From: Tulasnella sp. 424
Taxonomy: Eukaryota; Basidiomycota; Agaricomycetes; Cantharellales; Tulasnellaceae
DNA: 64,000 nucleotides
Assembly (NCBI GenBank): GCA_019633425.1
Contig: WSUB01000013.1
Location: 310,001 to 374,000 of the forward strand
Direction: 5' to 3'
The translations under genes were made by a program, and so were the position numbers. Positions 22,868 through 35,700 of the stretch are shown here, one piece after another. Under the pieces are notes generated by a model that was not told where the DNA came from, did not search any database, and worked only from the letters and a program-made list of their open reading frames with translations. Each line of letters begins with the position of its first letter. Within the stretch, counting starts at the first letter, position 1.

Positions 22868-25800
22868 CTACGGGTTTACCGAAGCTTGGAGAAGTTCCCA
22901 AGTGTTTGCACACGTCTTGCTCATCGGCCGGCCCATCCGCGCGTAGATTTGCCGAGCTTCTGTACAAGCCACCCTCGCATCAGCAATTTTACCTTTCCGA
23001 TCATATGCTACTGCCAGACAATCCAAGGCCTTTGCTTCACCCTCCTCGTCGACAATTCTAGCATATGCGACGCGCGCCTCAGCGAAGCACTCCTCTGCCT
23101 CGTCATGTCGATCCTGGCGATAGTATAACATCCCAAGACCGAACAACTCGGTAGCTTCACCGCGAACATCGTCTAGAATGGAGAATATCGCTCGAGCGAG
23201 ACGGTAACACTCCTCCGCTTCGTCGTACTCGCCCTGCGCGACGTGGATGTCGCCCATCCGATTCAAGGTCACCGCGCGAGCTCCATCACGGCCAATTTGA
23301 GCAAATGCGGCTTCAGCTTGAACGAGGACCTCTTTTTCTTCGTTGTGCCGTGATTGAGACCTAAAGATCTCTGCCAAATGTAGCGAAGCATCCGCTTGAC
23401 CTTTTTCGTTGGCGATGCTGATAAAAATGGCGAGGGCTTTGCTGAAAGCTTCCTCAGCGTCGGAGTATCGGCGCTGAGCGTGATAGTCTTTCCCAAGGGC
23501 GAGTAGCATTTTGGCTCTGCTGTCACCCGCGTCAGCCGAATCATAAGAAGCAGCTGCTAGGCGGTAGGACGCCTCGGCAGCGTCGTATCTGTTCTGGCTG
23601 CTATAAAGCATTGCGAGGATGTAGGATGCGTTGCCAGTGCCGAGGGTGTGTCCAATGCGAGAGTAGATCGTGCGAGCGTCGTTCAGAGCGTTCTCCGCCT
23701 CTCGAATCTTCGACTGCCCGCGATAGATATCCCCCAGGCCGAGCAACGCGTTCGCCGCACCCAGGTCGTCCCCGATGCGAGAGTGGATTTTGTGCGCTTC
23801 CATGAATGCCTTCTCCGCTTCTCGATTTTTCGACTGAGCGTGATAGATACGGCCCAGGCCGTTCAACACGTTCGCCGCATCCTGGTCCCTCCCGATGCGA
23901 GAGTGGATCTCGTGCGACTGTGCGAAAGCCTTCTCCGCCGCTTGATTCTTCGACTGGGCACGATAGATACTCCCTATACCGAACAACGTGTTCGCCATAC
24001 CTTGGTCGTTTCCGATGCGAGAGTAGATTTCGTGCGCTTCCGCGAAAGCCTTCTCCGCCTCTCGATACCTCGACTGAGTGAGATAGTTATTCCCCAGGCC
24101 TTTCAACGCGTTCGCCGCACCCAGGCTGTCCCCGATGCGAGAGTAGATTTCGCGCGCTTCTATGAAAGCCTTCTCCGCCTCTCGATACCTTGATAGAGCG
24201 TGGCAGATATCCCCCAGGCCGACCAACGCGTACGCCGCACCCAGGTCGTTCCCGATGCGAGAGTGGATTTGGCGCGCTTCCATGCAAGCCTTCTCCGCCT
24301 CTCGATACCTCGACTGAGCGTGATAGAGGTCTCCCAGCACGGCCAGCGCATTCGCCGCACCTAGGTCGTTCCCGATGCGAGAGTGGATTTCACGCGCTTC
24401 CATGAGAGGCTTCTCCGCCTCTCGATACCTCGACTGAGCGCAGTAGATATTCCCCAGGCAGAGCAACGCGTTCGCCGCACCCAGATCGTCCCCGATGCGA
24501 GAGTAGATCTGGTCCGCTTCCATGAAAGCCTCCTCCGCCTCTCGATACTTCGACCGAGTGCGGTAGATCTCTCCCAGCCCGTGCAGCGCGTTCGCCTTCG
24601 CCTTCCCGTCCTTCGTTCGAGTTGCAACCTCGATGGCAGACTGGTAGTGGAACTCGGCGTCCACGTAGTTATGCTGATACTGATACATTTTGCCTAGCTC
24701 ACGCAACAACGATGCGGACCGTACCTTCGCGCCGCCAGATCTATTGACCGAAGGGGTAGCGAATGGCTGACACGCGGCTCGTTTAACAATGATATCGATG
24801 ACGTCGTCATCCATAAACGCACTCACCATGAAGCCAACCTTTCGCCGAAACGTCGAAACATCTATCCTCTCCCCTGGTTTCGACATCCAACAATCCATCA
24901 TTAAACTGCACAGTTTCAGAATATGGGACAGGTCGGCTTCCTCCCGGATCGTTGGCAATTTTCCTTGAACAACTTTCGATACAATCGGTCCCATAGCACG
25001 GAGTTCTTCGAAGGGTATTTTACCGGTGACAATCTGAAGCATAGTCGTACATGTGAGCAAACGGCGGTGTGGATCCTGCGCCAGTCCATTGCGAACTTAC
25101 CTCCCAGCATATCCAACCGAGAGCCCACATATCGCTGGGTAAATCTTGCACCTCACTGCTCAACACCTCTGGGGCCGTCCAACGCAAGGAATATCCAGGT
25201 CCCGTCAAAGTGAGCTCCAAGGTTGACCGGTTGAATTCGATTTTTAGAGACAGCAATTCTTGGACGACGTCCTCGATAGTTACTCGGTGCGGTGGCTTTG
25301 AGCCACTATCCTTAGTCTTTGGGTCAATGTTTCCTTTTGCCCGAGCCGATCCAAGATCCGTGATCACTGCGCGGTAGGATGAGTTGACTAGGATGTTCAT
25401 CTGAACACCCCTCGATGAGTGCACCAACATCTTGAAACGGCTGCTTGACGGACTCACCGACTTAAGGTCGCCGTGGCAGATCGGAGGCTGTCTCGTGTGT
25501 AAGTACTCCACTCCATTAGCTACATCTTGAATCTAAGTCGATAATTCATAAATATCTCTCAAAATTAACGGTCCGCACGACACACGCTCACCAAAGACAA
25601 ACGCTCGGGAATGTCCCACTCGCCTGACGCCAGAAACTCTCGAACGTTTCCGTTTGCTTCCCATGGTAAAACGATCCACGCTTCGCCTTTCTCCATATCC
25701 TCGACAAACCCAACGAATTCGACAATGTTGGGGTGAAAAAGGCTCGCCATTATGCTGAGCTCATTGACAAAAGACTGGTGGGCGGGGGAAGGGGCAATTA

Positions 25801-26186
25801 GAACAGTGGGAGCAACACACCAACATAACCATACATTGAAGAACTTTGCTGATGCTTCGACATCCTCACGATCCCATTCGAGCTTCTTTATTGCCAGTTT
25901 CCTCTCGAGGAACTTTTTCAGGAATTCCTCAGGCAGCCATGTCGGCACTTCTTCAGGAGCAATTCTAGTTCCAACGACAATAGTCCCTTGTCCGCCCTTT
26001 GCACACGGTTCGGAGTCTATCATTTTTATTGTACTTGGGTCGATTCGGCGCCAGGACAATCCGTCGAGAATCTCTCGCTTCGAGGTCCCACGTCAGCGCC
26101 TCCTTCCACCTCTATGTATGGGGAGGACTCACGGCCTTGCTTTGGCTTTCAGTTGTCGTGCACTGAGTCGAGACGTTGTCCGCCAT
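22868..26186 (-). CDS. protein kinase fused to about 15 TPR repeats
   Basis: A short first exon, MADNVSTQCTTTESQSKA, precedes GTGAGT and splices in phase to REILDGLSWRRIDPSTIKM. The kinase domain follows: glycine loop AKGGQGTIVVG, Lys in KLAIKKLEW, catalytic loop ICHGDLKS, then ITDLGSARA in place of DFG, APEVL, and DMWALGWICWE. HGDLK loops are common in mushroom TKL-like kinases, so catalysis is possible, but DLG is a departure. From about residue 330 come roughly 15 tetratricopeptide units of 40 residues (LLGLGDIYRGQSKIREAE type), with units 2-9 nearly identical. The protein ends WELLQASVNP. The layout recalls fungal NLR-like receptors with TPR sensors, but a kinase takes the place of a nucleotide-binding domain. 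It lies between two DUF6535 paralogues. Function unknown; an immune or self-recognition role is inference only. Confidence 0.85.
23630..24650 (-). repeat. tandem 120-bp repeats encoding TPR units
   Basis: About eight consecutive 120-bp units within the kinase-TPR gene, each with the core CCGATGCGAGAGT(G/A)GAT and CTTCTCCGCCTCTCGATAC. Identity between neighbouring units is high by eye, and decays towards both ends of the array. Confidence 0.85.
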
Positions 26187-27581
26187 GTCGAAGCCGAGTT
26201 CTATACGGTTGAAAGTGGTCAAGGAGAAAGTGGGATGAGAGGGCTGCGGGCCGAAGAATGTGTGATGAAAATGTGTGGCGAACGGAGGCGAGAGGCGAGG
26301 AGTTCTTGAGAATCAAAGTGAGCGCATTCTGGAGCTTTTTAAAGTCAAGAACACGACGTACCTAAAGCCCTCATCTCCAATTGTCTATGAGCATTTTTTT
26401 GCTAAATTAATGCCGCCCGCCTTCGTCACACTTCTATCTAATGTGCTTTCGACGCAGAATTAATTCCACCAGAAACGTTGCACTTCAAACTTTGGACGCT
26501 CTATCTGCTTGCATCGCAACCACTTTCCTGCATCGATAATCCTAGACTGTTCGCAGACAAAACGAAGGGTCATATTCTCGGAGTGTCAGTCGAGGCGTTT
26601 CTAGAGACCACTTGTCCAAGTAGTGACGGAAACCAAAACCAACATTAATTTCCGCGCTTGGCTGTTCACCCGATGCGTTGTTCGGCTTTACTCCTCTCAT
26701 CGCGTGAGGCTCAGGTTCATTAATGCATTGATGCGGACCTGTCATCATAAAAGCTTCAAGTTCAACCCCGTCTAATCCATGTAACCCATCCTTCGGTAAG
26801 TTCTCAACGTTAACGACTCAGACTGTTGCAGGCAGCAGCGAATAATGGTCGTAGGATCTTCCCACGGAACCGGATCTAATATTTCCCAAATCGAATAGGC
26901 CTCAAATTCGAACACATGACGCATAAGTCCCAAGTCCAAAAGGGCATATCTGCGCCCGACACTGATGTTTCATCTAATCTCTTGTGCCAGACTAACAATT
27001 GCAACACTTTGCGATGTTAGTCTACGACTCGCAGCCCGCAACACGACTGAGATGGAACCTAAACGTCGGTCCTCAGTATTCTGGAGTATGTATGTCTCAG
27101 CCAATGCCTCCGAACCGCTGCCCTTTCTAAAACGACGGCAATGCTGTCACTCCTAGCGCTTACGGAATACTGTATAATTTCGACCTTAAAGTCGGTCCCC
27201 GTGTCCCACCCCATTTTTTCTGACACCGGATTTGGCCCACTTTCCTTATGGATTCTTCAGGAACGTCCGTGGAAATTTTCAGAAACGCCACAGGAACGAC
27301 GCTAAGGTCGAAATTATACAGTACTCAAGGAGCGGTATTTTATTATTATTATTGTTTGGGCGGTGAGTATTGGCGCCCACTATATCTTTACAGACCTAGT
27401 ATGGTATCGTTTGTGGCCCTCGGATCCGAACGAGGTGCATCCTCCGTTCTCAGACCATCCGGGTGTTCTGGGATCATCCCCTTATCGCCGAGTTGACCTT
27501 TTTATAGCACTATATGTCGAGATATAAAAGGAGGTTGCTCTTGGACAAGGCTTCACTATCGAACATTGCAATCTTCCTACT
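26187..27581. other. intergenic region holding a small inverted-repeat element
   Basis: Upstream regions of the divergent kinase-TPR and DUF6535 copy 3 genes. No gene seen. The element at 27170-27321 is listed separately. A TATA-like GATATAAAAGG lies near 27520, about 60 bp upstream of the copy 3 start. Confidence 0.45.
27170..27321. mobile_element. 152-bp MITE-like element with 19-bp terminal inverted repeats and TA flanks
   Basis: The left end CTGTATAATTTCGACCTTA (27170-27188) and right end (27303-27321) are perfect reverse complements. TA dinucleotides lie directly outside at 27168-27169 and 27322-27323, as expected for target-site duplication by Tc1/mariner transposases. There is no coding capacity, so it would be non-autonomous. 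Classification rests on ends and flanks only. Confidence 0.65.
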
Positions 27582-30238
27582 ATGGCTGCACCAGCTCGCG
27601 CCTACGCTGTGCCACCCCCAGAGTTTGGACGTGATGGAGGAGAGTTTTACAGGCATTACGACAAGATCGCGGACCAACTGGACAATGGAATAGTCAAGGG
27701 ACTCAAAGCTAGCCTCGATGGGCTCTTAATCTTTGTAAGCCGTTGACATCATCATCCGAATCCATCAAGTGATTTGGGCCTGACCGTCGCGCGCTAAACC
27801 GGACCCTGACAGGCCGGTCTTTTCGCCGCAATCAACTCTTCGTTTCTCGCATTAACACTTCCTCAGATGAGCGCTAATCCAGTGGACGATACCAACGCGT
27901 TGCTGCTAGAGCTCGTGAGAAGGAACGGGACGTCACCCGTGGACTTACCCGTTGACTTACCGTCGAAGACCTTCTCCCCTAAGCCTCATATCCCCCTGGT
28001 CAACCATTTACTTATGATCAGCCTTGCGAGCGCCTTGATAGCAGCATTCTTTGCGGTCTCAGGGAAGCAGTGGTTAGCAAACTATCAGACGTTAGATGGA
28101 TCCGGAGGAGAAAAACAACGCGGGGCCCAGTTAAAGCGCTCACGAAGCGCTGAACGCTGGGGTCTCGTACCATTTCTCGACGTCGCCATACCGCTTCTCC
28201 TGCAATTTGCATTGGTCATTTTTGCGGTAGGCATTATTATCTACTTGGTGCGTTTGGATCACGCCCTTGGGTATACCATTGTGGGGCTCGCGTCACTTGC
28301 TACCATCTTCGCTGTCTACGCACTCTTCGTGTCCCTATGGGACCCTTACTCGCCATACGTGACTCCTGTGTCGCGCTTCTTGAAGTGGTCAGGGCCTGCC
28401 ATCCTTTTGTTCGTCATTTGGGTGGTCGTGATGATTGCAAGGTTGGTCAAGTCTCTCACTGCGGTCGCATTCGCTATCGCAGGCGACCAGCATGAATCCG
28501 GGATTGTTGTCGCAAGACGGACGAGACATACAATAAAGGGGATTTTCCCTCGTTATCGGGAGGGAGACATGCCAGTTCACTTCCAGGCGGACTTTGTCGG
28601 ACGCATTTGACGATTTCCGTCGACCGAGAAGCCGTTTTTTATGCCGCACTCAACATTCAACTAGTCCACGACCTCACGGCTATTCAATTAGTCTCACAAG
28701 ACGGAGCTATCGCGACTCGCTTCCGAGACATGTTTTTGGACATGACGAGGCGAGGGGTTGGAACTCGAGTCTCGAAAACTCCTTCGCTCCGGGCTGGCGG
28801 GGATGCAATTGCATTTGGGGGGGCTCATTTGCAGCTCGTATTATACGAAAGTGCAGTCGTAGCCGCTGGTTGGTCTGGGCAGGACCAGTCCGCGGAGGAG
28901 ATGTTCCAGTCGTCGGGGGGGCTCGCCGGGGTATTGGTCAAAGGGAAACGAGCTTTGAATGTCGAGCTCCCAACATCTTGTCACGTGATGATGTGGTTTT
29001 TTGAAGCTTGGTTCGGCAGCGAGTCCCTGGTGCAGCAACTGAGGCTGCGGACCTCCGAAATCTCTCCCCCGCCTCTCTCGATTCAGACCGTTGGCTTCAT
29101 TGCATTTGCAATTTCAGCTTCTGCGGATCTCCCGGAAACGCCAGCAACGCAATCTTTCCCCGCGTGGGCTTTGTCCACCTTCCCGTCCATTCGAAATTTA
29201 TTCTGGAAGTGAGTGCTTGGGTTCCGGTTGTCGCGTTTGTGGCTTCCATCGCTTACGACATCGTTCATCGTCTAGGTGTAGAGTGGATGAGGATTTGATC
29301 GAAATAGTATCCAGCGCGCTGCATACTTTCACTTTTACAGGTCACTGGCATCGAGAACAAAGACCTTCCTACCAAGTCTACATCGCACTGCTCAGAGCCG
29401 TTACTGCTCAACTCCGAAAAGCGAACCGCAATGACGAGCGTTACCTCGAAGGCATTGTCAGGAAGGCACTCCTCATCCTCCGCCCCTTGGAACAACAATT
29501 GCGGGACCCGAAACACGGTCTGGATGCGTTGAAGCTCATTATTGCGCGCGCCCTACGAGCTGCGGCTGTGGAAATCATCGAAGCATGCTTTGCTCAAGCG
29601 GTATTTAGGCTTCGGGATGATTCCTACCGCGGCGCCGGCGAGGACGTTATGTATCTACACCGGTAAGTTTCGCCGGCCCTTTCTGCGCTCAGCGGTTTCG
29701 CGACGTACTAACCCTGAATATCATCGGCCTGGCTTAATTCGCCGGCAGGTCGACCATATGGTTGGCCTTGGGTTCGCTCACCGAGTACCTGAGGTTTATA
29801 ATAGCGACGACTCGCCAAGAGGACGAAGAAGACGCCGTTGCCTTGAACAACCTTCAAAATGCTGCAGTCCTGCCGCTTGTGGAGCCACTTGCGAATTTCA
29901 TCCAACAAGTAACTGCTCAAATGGTCGCTCCACGTGCCCCTGAGGTGCATCGCCTATATCTAGGCATTACCAGAGATTTTATGCCGGCGTACGGAGCCTT
30001 CAGGGCCCTAATCGTGAGTGGTTTATCATCTTGTTTTATGACAATGTTACTCCGAAAAATATCAAAGCGTTCTGACCGAACTATGCAGCAGGGCGCGGTT
30101 CCCGTTCCCCAGAGGTCACTGTTCACGGATATCTTCCAATGGAATGGAATCCATACGGACGAGAGGCGAGACGAAGTGGAACAATCGCTCGAGAAACAGC
30201 TGAGGAGAGCGATTGCGATAGATACGTTTGAGGAATAA
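27582..30238 (+). pseudogene. DUF6535 multi-pass membrane protein, copy 3, with a one-base frameshift
   Basis: Close paralogue of the 19.3-kb copy with the same exon plan: 27582-27734, 27813-29208, 29276-29662, then exons to 30238. The signature LDGLLIF-AGLFAAINSSFLALTL, the membrane helices and WDPYSPYVTP are all present. At 28606-28608 the frame breaks. Where copy 2 reads CGCATTTTGGCA (RRILA), this copy reads CGCATTTGACG, with one T fewer, giving a stop right after VGRI. The next frame continues perfectly (TISVDREAVFYAALNIQ) through to LEKQLRRAIAIDTFEE. One lost T in a T-run is therefore the only visible lesion. It is either a very recent pseudogene or a base-calling error; everything else looks under coding constraint. 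Confidence 0.8.
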
Positions 30239-30990
30239 AGGATAAAATGGCTAGTCAGGAAGAACCCTTTCGTGTAATGGAGGTATGGACGGTTCTTAGT
30301 TCGGCGATCAGATTTGCTGTACCATCTGTCGATCACAGCTTTTTCCTGTTTCATCCTTCACGTTAACGTCTGGTGTTCGGGCTCCTTTGTCTCGCTTTAC
30401 AGTCTCGTGTAATTCTTGTGGTTGCCATTCTCTTGGACATTCTGTGATTGCTGATATGCCGTGCGTCTCTCAGCTCTGTGTTTCCTCTTGGTGTTTGCTC
30501 TGCAGGTCTGTCGTGTCATGATCAATTGTGTTGTGCCTTTGCATCTCTTTTAGTCATGAAATGTAATATCTTCTCTCTCATCACTGGTATGATGGACCGA
30601 AACAGTATGCGACGGATTGGCATTGAATCCCAATTTAACCTCGGTCCTGAACTGCGCAATGCTAGCATGCAATGAAAACCAAGAACGAACTTGGGTGTAT
30701 TAGACAGGGCAAACAACGAGCGTAGATAAATACAACCAACAGAGAAGAAGCCTCAATATCAAAGGATGTTACAACTGAGCAAGTTACGAGAAACCTTTTC
30801 GGGTTGAGGAATAAAAACCAGGAACGGCATATGACAGATGTCGAGAGACACGGAGTGGGAGGTCTTCTAGCCCGCCTCTCCGGGACCCCCCAATCTGGCA
30901 AATAAAGAAAAAGAGACATCCAAGGGCAAAGAAAAGAAGAGCAGACCGAATGAAAAGACGGGCTATACATTTACACGAGAACCGGGAAGC
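30239..30990. other. convergent intergenic region, nothing recognised
   Basis: Lies between the 3' ends of DUF6535 copy 3 and the MARVEL-like gene. Only short unconvincing frames. Confidence 0.35.
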
Positions 30991-32144
30991 TTAAGCCTGA
31001 GGTTGCGGGTAAGCAGGGTAAGGCTGAGCGAGTTGACCGGCATATCCCATCTGCTGAGGAGCACCGTACGGCGAACCGGGAGCAGGTGCGCCATATTGGG
31101 GTTGAGGTGAAGGATAACCGTGCTGCTGCGGTGGGGGTGTGCCATAACCTTGCTGCTGAGGCATACCGTAATTCGGCTGAGGCTGTCCTGGAGCCGGCGA
31201 GCCGTAGTTGGTGGAAGGCATGGTCGGGTAAGTCGTGGTCGAAGGTTGGCCGTAAGGTGACGTTGCGTTCTTGCTCCAGCCGGGGTGCTCGGTGACGGGC
31301 GTTCGCCAGACTCCGCTGATCCCGTTCGACGCGGCTCGGATGGACAGGGCCAGGAGGGTGCACCACCATCCCAGGAGCATGAGCCAGTTGAGGAACGAGA
31401 AAGCCTCGACCGCTTGGTATTGGTGGCAGGTCGATTCGACTTCAGCTATTATTGGGAACGGGGATGGGGTCAGTAACCGGTTTGCCCGAGGAGATTAATG
31501 TTTTTGGAGCGAGAACCGGCAGGATGGTGCGAGGTGCCGCGATTGCGGTGCGGTGGAGGTCAAAGCGGATGTGGGTAGGATGGGGATCTCACTTACTATT
31601 GTAATATCCGCAGCTGGTGAAGATGCCCAGATCCGTAATGGCAGCTGCCGTAGAGAGCCAGAGAACCCAGAGTAAACCGACCCAAGCCAACTCGACCATG
31701 ACAAGAGAGGTGACCTGGGGTCATAGCAACGCGTCAGACCAGGTCAAAATATCTAGCTGTCTGCTCATAGACTTACCGCTCCTCGACGGAACTTGTCGAT
31801 GACAAGACTTGCAACGATGAGGATGAACGTCAAGAGTGACGTGGCGATGCCCAGCGCAAAAGACTGGTAGTAAAAACCGGCTTGGGAGGTGATGTTGGTA
31901 AAGTTACATAGGATCCTGAGGGCGACGGCCAGCAATCATCATTCGTTAGCGTTGCATGTTTTGCAAATCCCGCCTAGATGTATTGGGATCACTCACCCAA
32001 GCACGATGAGAGAGAAACAAGCTGTAACGACTGTTGAAGTGGCACGCGAGTAGGGCTCGAGGTCAGAAACCGTCGCCCTGCGACTGGGACCACTGAAGCT
32101 CACTCACTAAACAGAACAAGGCGCACGGTATGGAGTACCGTCAT
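30991..32144 (-). CDS. MARVEL-domain-like four-helix protein with a Gln/Pro/Tyr-rich tail
   Basis: Exon 1 MTVLHTVRLVLF splices to IVTACFSLIVLG and then ILCNFTNITSQAGFYY. Four membrane helices follow: VRLVLF-IVTACFSLIVLG, ALGIATSLLTFILIVASLVI, SLVMVELAWVGLLWVLWLS and FSFLNWLMLLGWWCTLLAL. This spacing, with both ends cytosolic, fits fungal MARVEL proteins of the plasma membrane. The C-terminal ~95 residues are a low-complexity tail of GYGTPPPQQHGYPS-like units ending PQPQA. The start was chosen because the first exon begins the first helix and ends at a clean GTGAGT. Specific function not known. Confidence 0.75.
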
Positions 32145-32794
32145 TGTTACAGACGTTGACGGTGTGGATGAGGTGGTGGATGAAGGGGGACGAGGGGAGA
32201 GGGAAGTGAGCAGATCTGGGAATTGTATTTTTGACCGAGGACAGGTGACAAGGGCCTTTATATGCTTTGTGTGCAGTGACAACACATTTTCATTGGACCT
32301 TGCCTGATTTCGAGCGCCAAGACCTAATTGATTGCCGTGCCCCTGAAACCCGCGAGCTATTTTCTGTCATCAGCAGAACAGCCTCGTTCACTGGTTCTAA
32401 CCCCCTTAACGATAACATCTACGGCAACCTTTTGTGTACACCCATATCGAGACTCAGACACTGCCCCCGAATCATTTACAATCGCGTATGCGCAAGATAC
32501 TCTTCGATAGGTACCCATAAATTTTCATCTCCATGCTGCCGACGCATCTGCCGAGACCTCCCCCCAGACAAAAGTCATTTTTGGTCTGACAACAAGGGTT
32601 CCGAGGTGCGTGGCGTTTTACACAGCCACCTATTGAGAAGGCGCCGTCGGCTTCCCGCATTAGGGAAATTTCAAAAAGTATATCCGTTGCCATCACACTT
32701 TGGGAGTCCGCCTAAAGCACGCGGGATGCAGACACCGCCTTCCATTCCGAAGATGACAAGGGGGAAAAGACGACTCTCGACGGGTCCGGCGACA
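32145..32794. other. intergenic region, nothing recognised
   Basis: Between the MARVEL-like gene start and the 3' end of the magnesium transporter gene. A plus-strand frame of 185 codons (32267-32824) has no family resemblance and was not accepted. Confidence 0.35.
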
Positions 32795-35700
32795 TCACGA
32801 CGACCGAAGCAGCTTGTACGTTAAGATCCCACCCAACACCGCGAACCCAACCAAGGCACCGATAATCCTATTCACACGAGTCAGCTTCTTTTCTCACTTT
32901 GTCTTCTTCTAGAAGGTCAACTCACGAAAGGAACCACGTATACCCAGTCTCGATATCCTGCCCCGGTACATGGACGTTCATACCCCATAAACCAGTGACC
33001 AAGTTCATCGGCACAAGCACAGTACCCAGAGCAGTCAACTTTGACAAAACATCGTTGATCTGGTTATTGGCATCCGTCATCTCGATGGATATTTGAGCCA
33101 GGTAATTCGAGTGCGACCGAGACAGAATCTTCTCGTAGTGGTTCAAATTTTGCGTCATGGTGATCAAATGGTCCTAAGCAAGGAATCAGGCTCGCCAGTC
33201 CAGCGTAATCCAGTCCAAGTGCTTACCTGAATGTCAGACAAGTAAAGCCCAATATCCGACTTTGGCGCTATACTCCAATTCTCATTACACCTCTTCGCCA
33301 ACCCTTTCACTACATCAGCTTTATTTCCCATCAATCTCAACAGACCCATCACTTTCTTGCGACAGGTCCCGATTCTGCGCGTCAGGCAAGAAAAAAAGGT
33401 CCAGTTGTCAGCGACAAAATCCACGACCCACGACGGCCGCTCTTCGATCGCACCTTCTCAACATATCACTCTGCTCCGTCTCCTTCAATATCAACACCAA
33501 CTCGTCAATACTGTCGACTTCAAACTCAATGCTCTGAATGAGCGGTCCAAACGCGTCCGTGATGTCATCAATAAGGGCGTAAGAAATCCAATCCGATGTA
33601 ACGTTGATGTAGTCCTTGAGTTGCTTGATTCGTCGTCGAACGGCTTGGGGGTGGGGTGTACCACGGAAATGGAACTAAGCAAGGTCCAGAAGCCGTCAGT
33701 AAAAACAAAGTTGAAAGGCGAGACATTAGGCATAGAGAGACTCACAGATAATGTACCTTCTCTAAATACAATGATATACATATTGAGGGGCTCTAAATGC
33801 GTCGGGCTATAAATATCTTGATCGAAGCTCCGGAAACAGACCTACGCGGCCAGCGAACCACATGTCAGTCAAACCAACAATGAGATCAGTTCATGGCCAC
33901 CCACGAAATAGTAGTTCCGGAATAATTCTATTTTCTCTCGTGCTTCTTCCATGAGAATATCCTCTGTCGTCAAAGGGTGAATCGAGAACACCTAAAATAG
34001 AATCGAGAGAGATAAGAGTGCGTTAGGACCTCTCGTGCCTCCCCAAGCTTCAGCAGAACCAGCGCCTAACTCCTCACCTTGCTCAACATCCTCATCTCTT
34101 CTTCTGTCGGACAAGTCACATCCAACCACCAGGTATTCCCGTCAGGATCCACATCCGCGTTCGACGGTCCACCCCTCCCTCCGCCGCCTCCACCAGGCCC
34201 CATCCCACTCATGGCGAACGGCCGGTTCATCGCAGTAGCCTTCCCACTAAACCCGCCATCCTTGGGCAACGACTTCATCCCGCCACTTTCATCCGCCGGG
34301 GTAGCAGTACCCGTAGCCGCCGACCGGCTCAACCGACTATTCGGCCTAGTCGCTTCCGTCGAGTCCCCACCTCTCCCAACAAACAGTTCTTCAAAGCTCT
34401 GTCCTTCGGCGGGTAGCTCGCCCAAAGACCTGGCGTGAATCGTATGCGGCAAAGCGTTGGAGTAGAAGGAGAATCGGTATGGTCGGTCGTGGCCCGCTCC
34501 AAGGGTGGATAAGGCGGAGGGTAGGTGTGGAGGGACTGAGGGGAGGGTGGACGATAGGCCGTTTGGAAGGTTCGTAGATGAACTTGCTGCGAGTGGGTCG
34601 ACGTTAAATGAAATGTGATGGGACGTCGAGGGCATGAGCGCTGCTGGAGGTGGACCCGAATGACCTTCGAACATGGCCAATTTCCCTTGCCGTCTCGGAG
34701 TGCTATTACTCTGACTGAGTTTCCGTTGTCGCTTCTTCACAAAGCTCGAAGGCGACGGGATCCTCACTCCCCCTTCTCCTCCTTCCTCCGACGGCGCTCC
34801 ACCAAATCCATTTTGAGCTGTCTCCGAATACTCCGGTGCAGGTCCCGATGGCCCCACCCCCAAATTCGCATTCGCAGCTTGCGCTAACCTCCTCCTCAGT
34901 TCTGCACCGGTGCTGGACGATCCCAAAGGTCCCTGAGCACCCGTAAGTCCCGGTGAAGTCAACCCAAGCCGGTCTTTCTCCTCGGCGGCGAACTGCTCCA
35001 TGTACGAAAAATCGAAATGTGACTTGTACACCGTCGGCTGGTAGGTTGGTAGTCCTCCGATCCCCATCCCCATTCCCATTGTAGTAGGGTCGTTCGCGTT
35101 GAGGTTCATAGGTGTCGTCATCGAATCGACTAAACCCATGTCCACTCCCAGTCGCTGAGCTTCGTGGTCCGAGCTCAGCGCATGATGTGGTGGCGGTGGA
35201 CGAGTTGGTGCCTCCTCTCCTACCAAGTCGACTTCTTCTTCTTCGCCACCGAAAACACTGGTGGCTCGTGGAGGTTCTCCTTGAGCGACGAGCAGCTCAT
35301 CTTGTTCCGCTAAGGAAAGCATCGGGAACGGAGACTCCTCGTTTGAAGTTCGACGAACCCCAATAGGCATCCCCCCAGAAGACGCATAAGGCTCCATATG
35401 TGCTCGAATTTCATGTGGGCTCACGTTGCTCATGCTCCCACTCCGAGCTCGGGCTAGAACGATGTTGTGTGTGTCAGTCAAACAGCGAAGCCCCTGCCAC
35501 TTGTGGCCGTCGACGGCAAGATGAACAAACACGAAATTCGACACTCACATAGCTGGATAGCAGAATCCACATCCATCACTCTCTGCCTCTCCGTCGCATC
35601 CGATTCATTCGGGTCAAATGATCGAGGTAATGTAGGTGAATGCCTTGGTTCGGGTAAACCAGAGGGACCGCTCCCAGCAGGAGTCTGCTCGCCGCTGGGA

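Noticed and set aside
32267..32824. Plus-strand frame of 185 codons
   Set aside because: Low-information sequence between two minus-strand genes that overlaps the last coding exon of the magnesium transporter. No motif.
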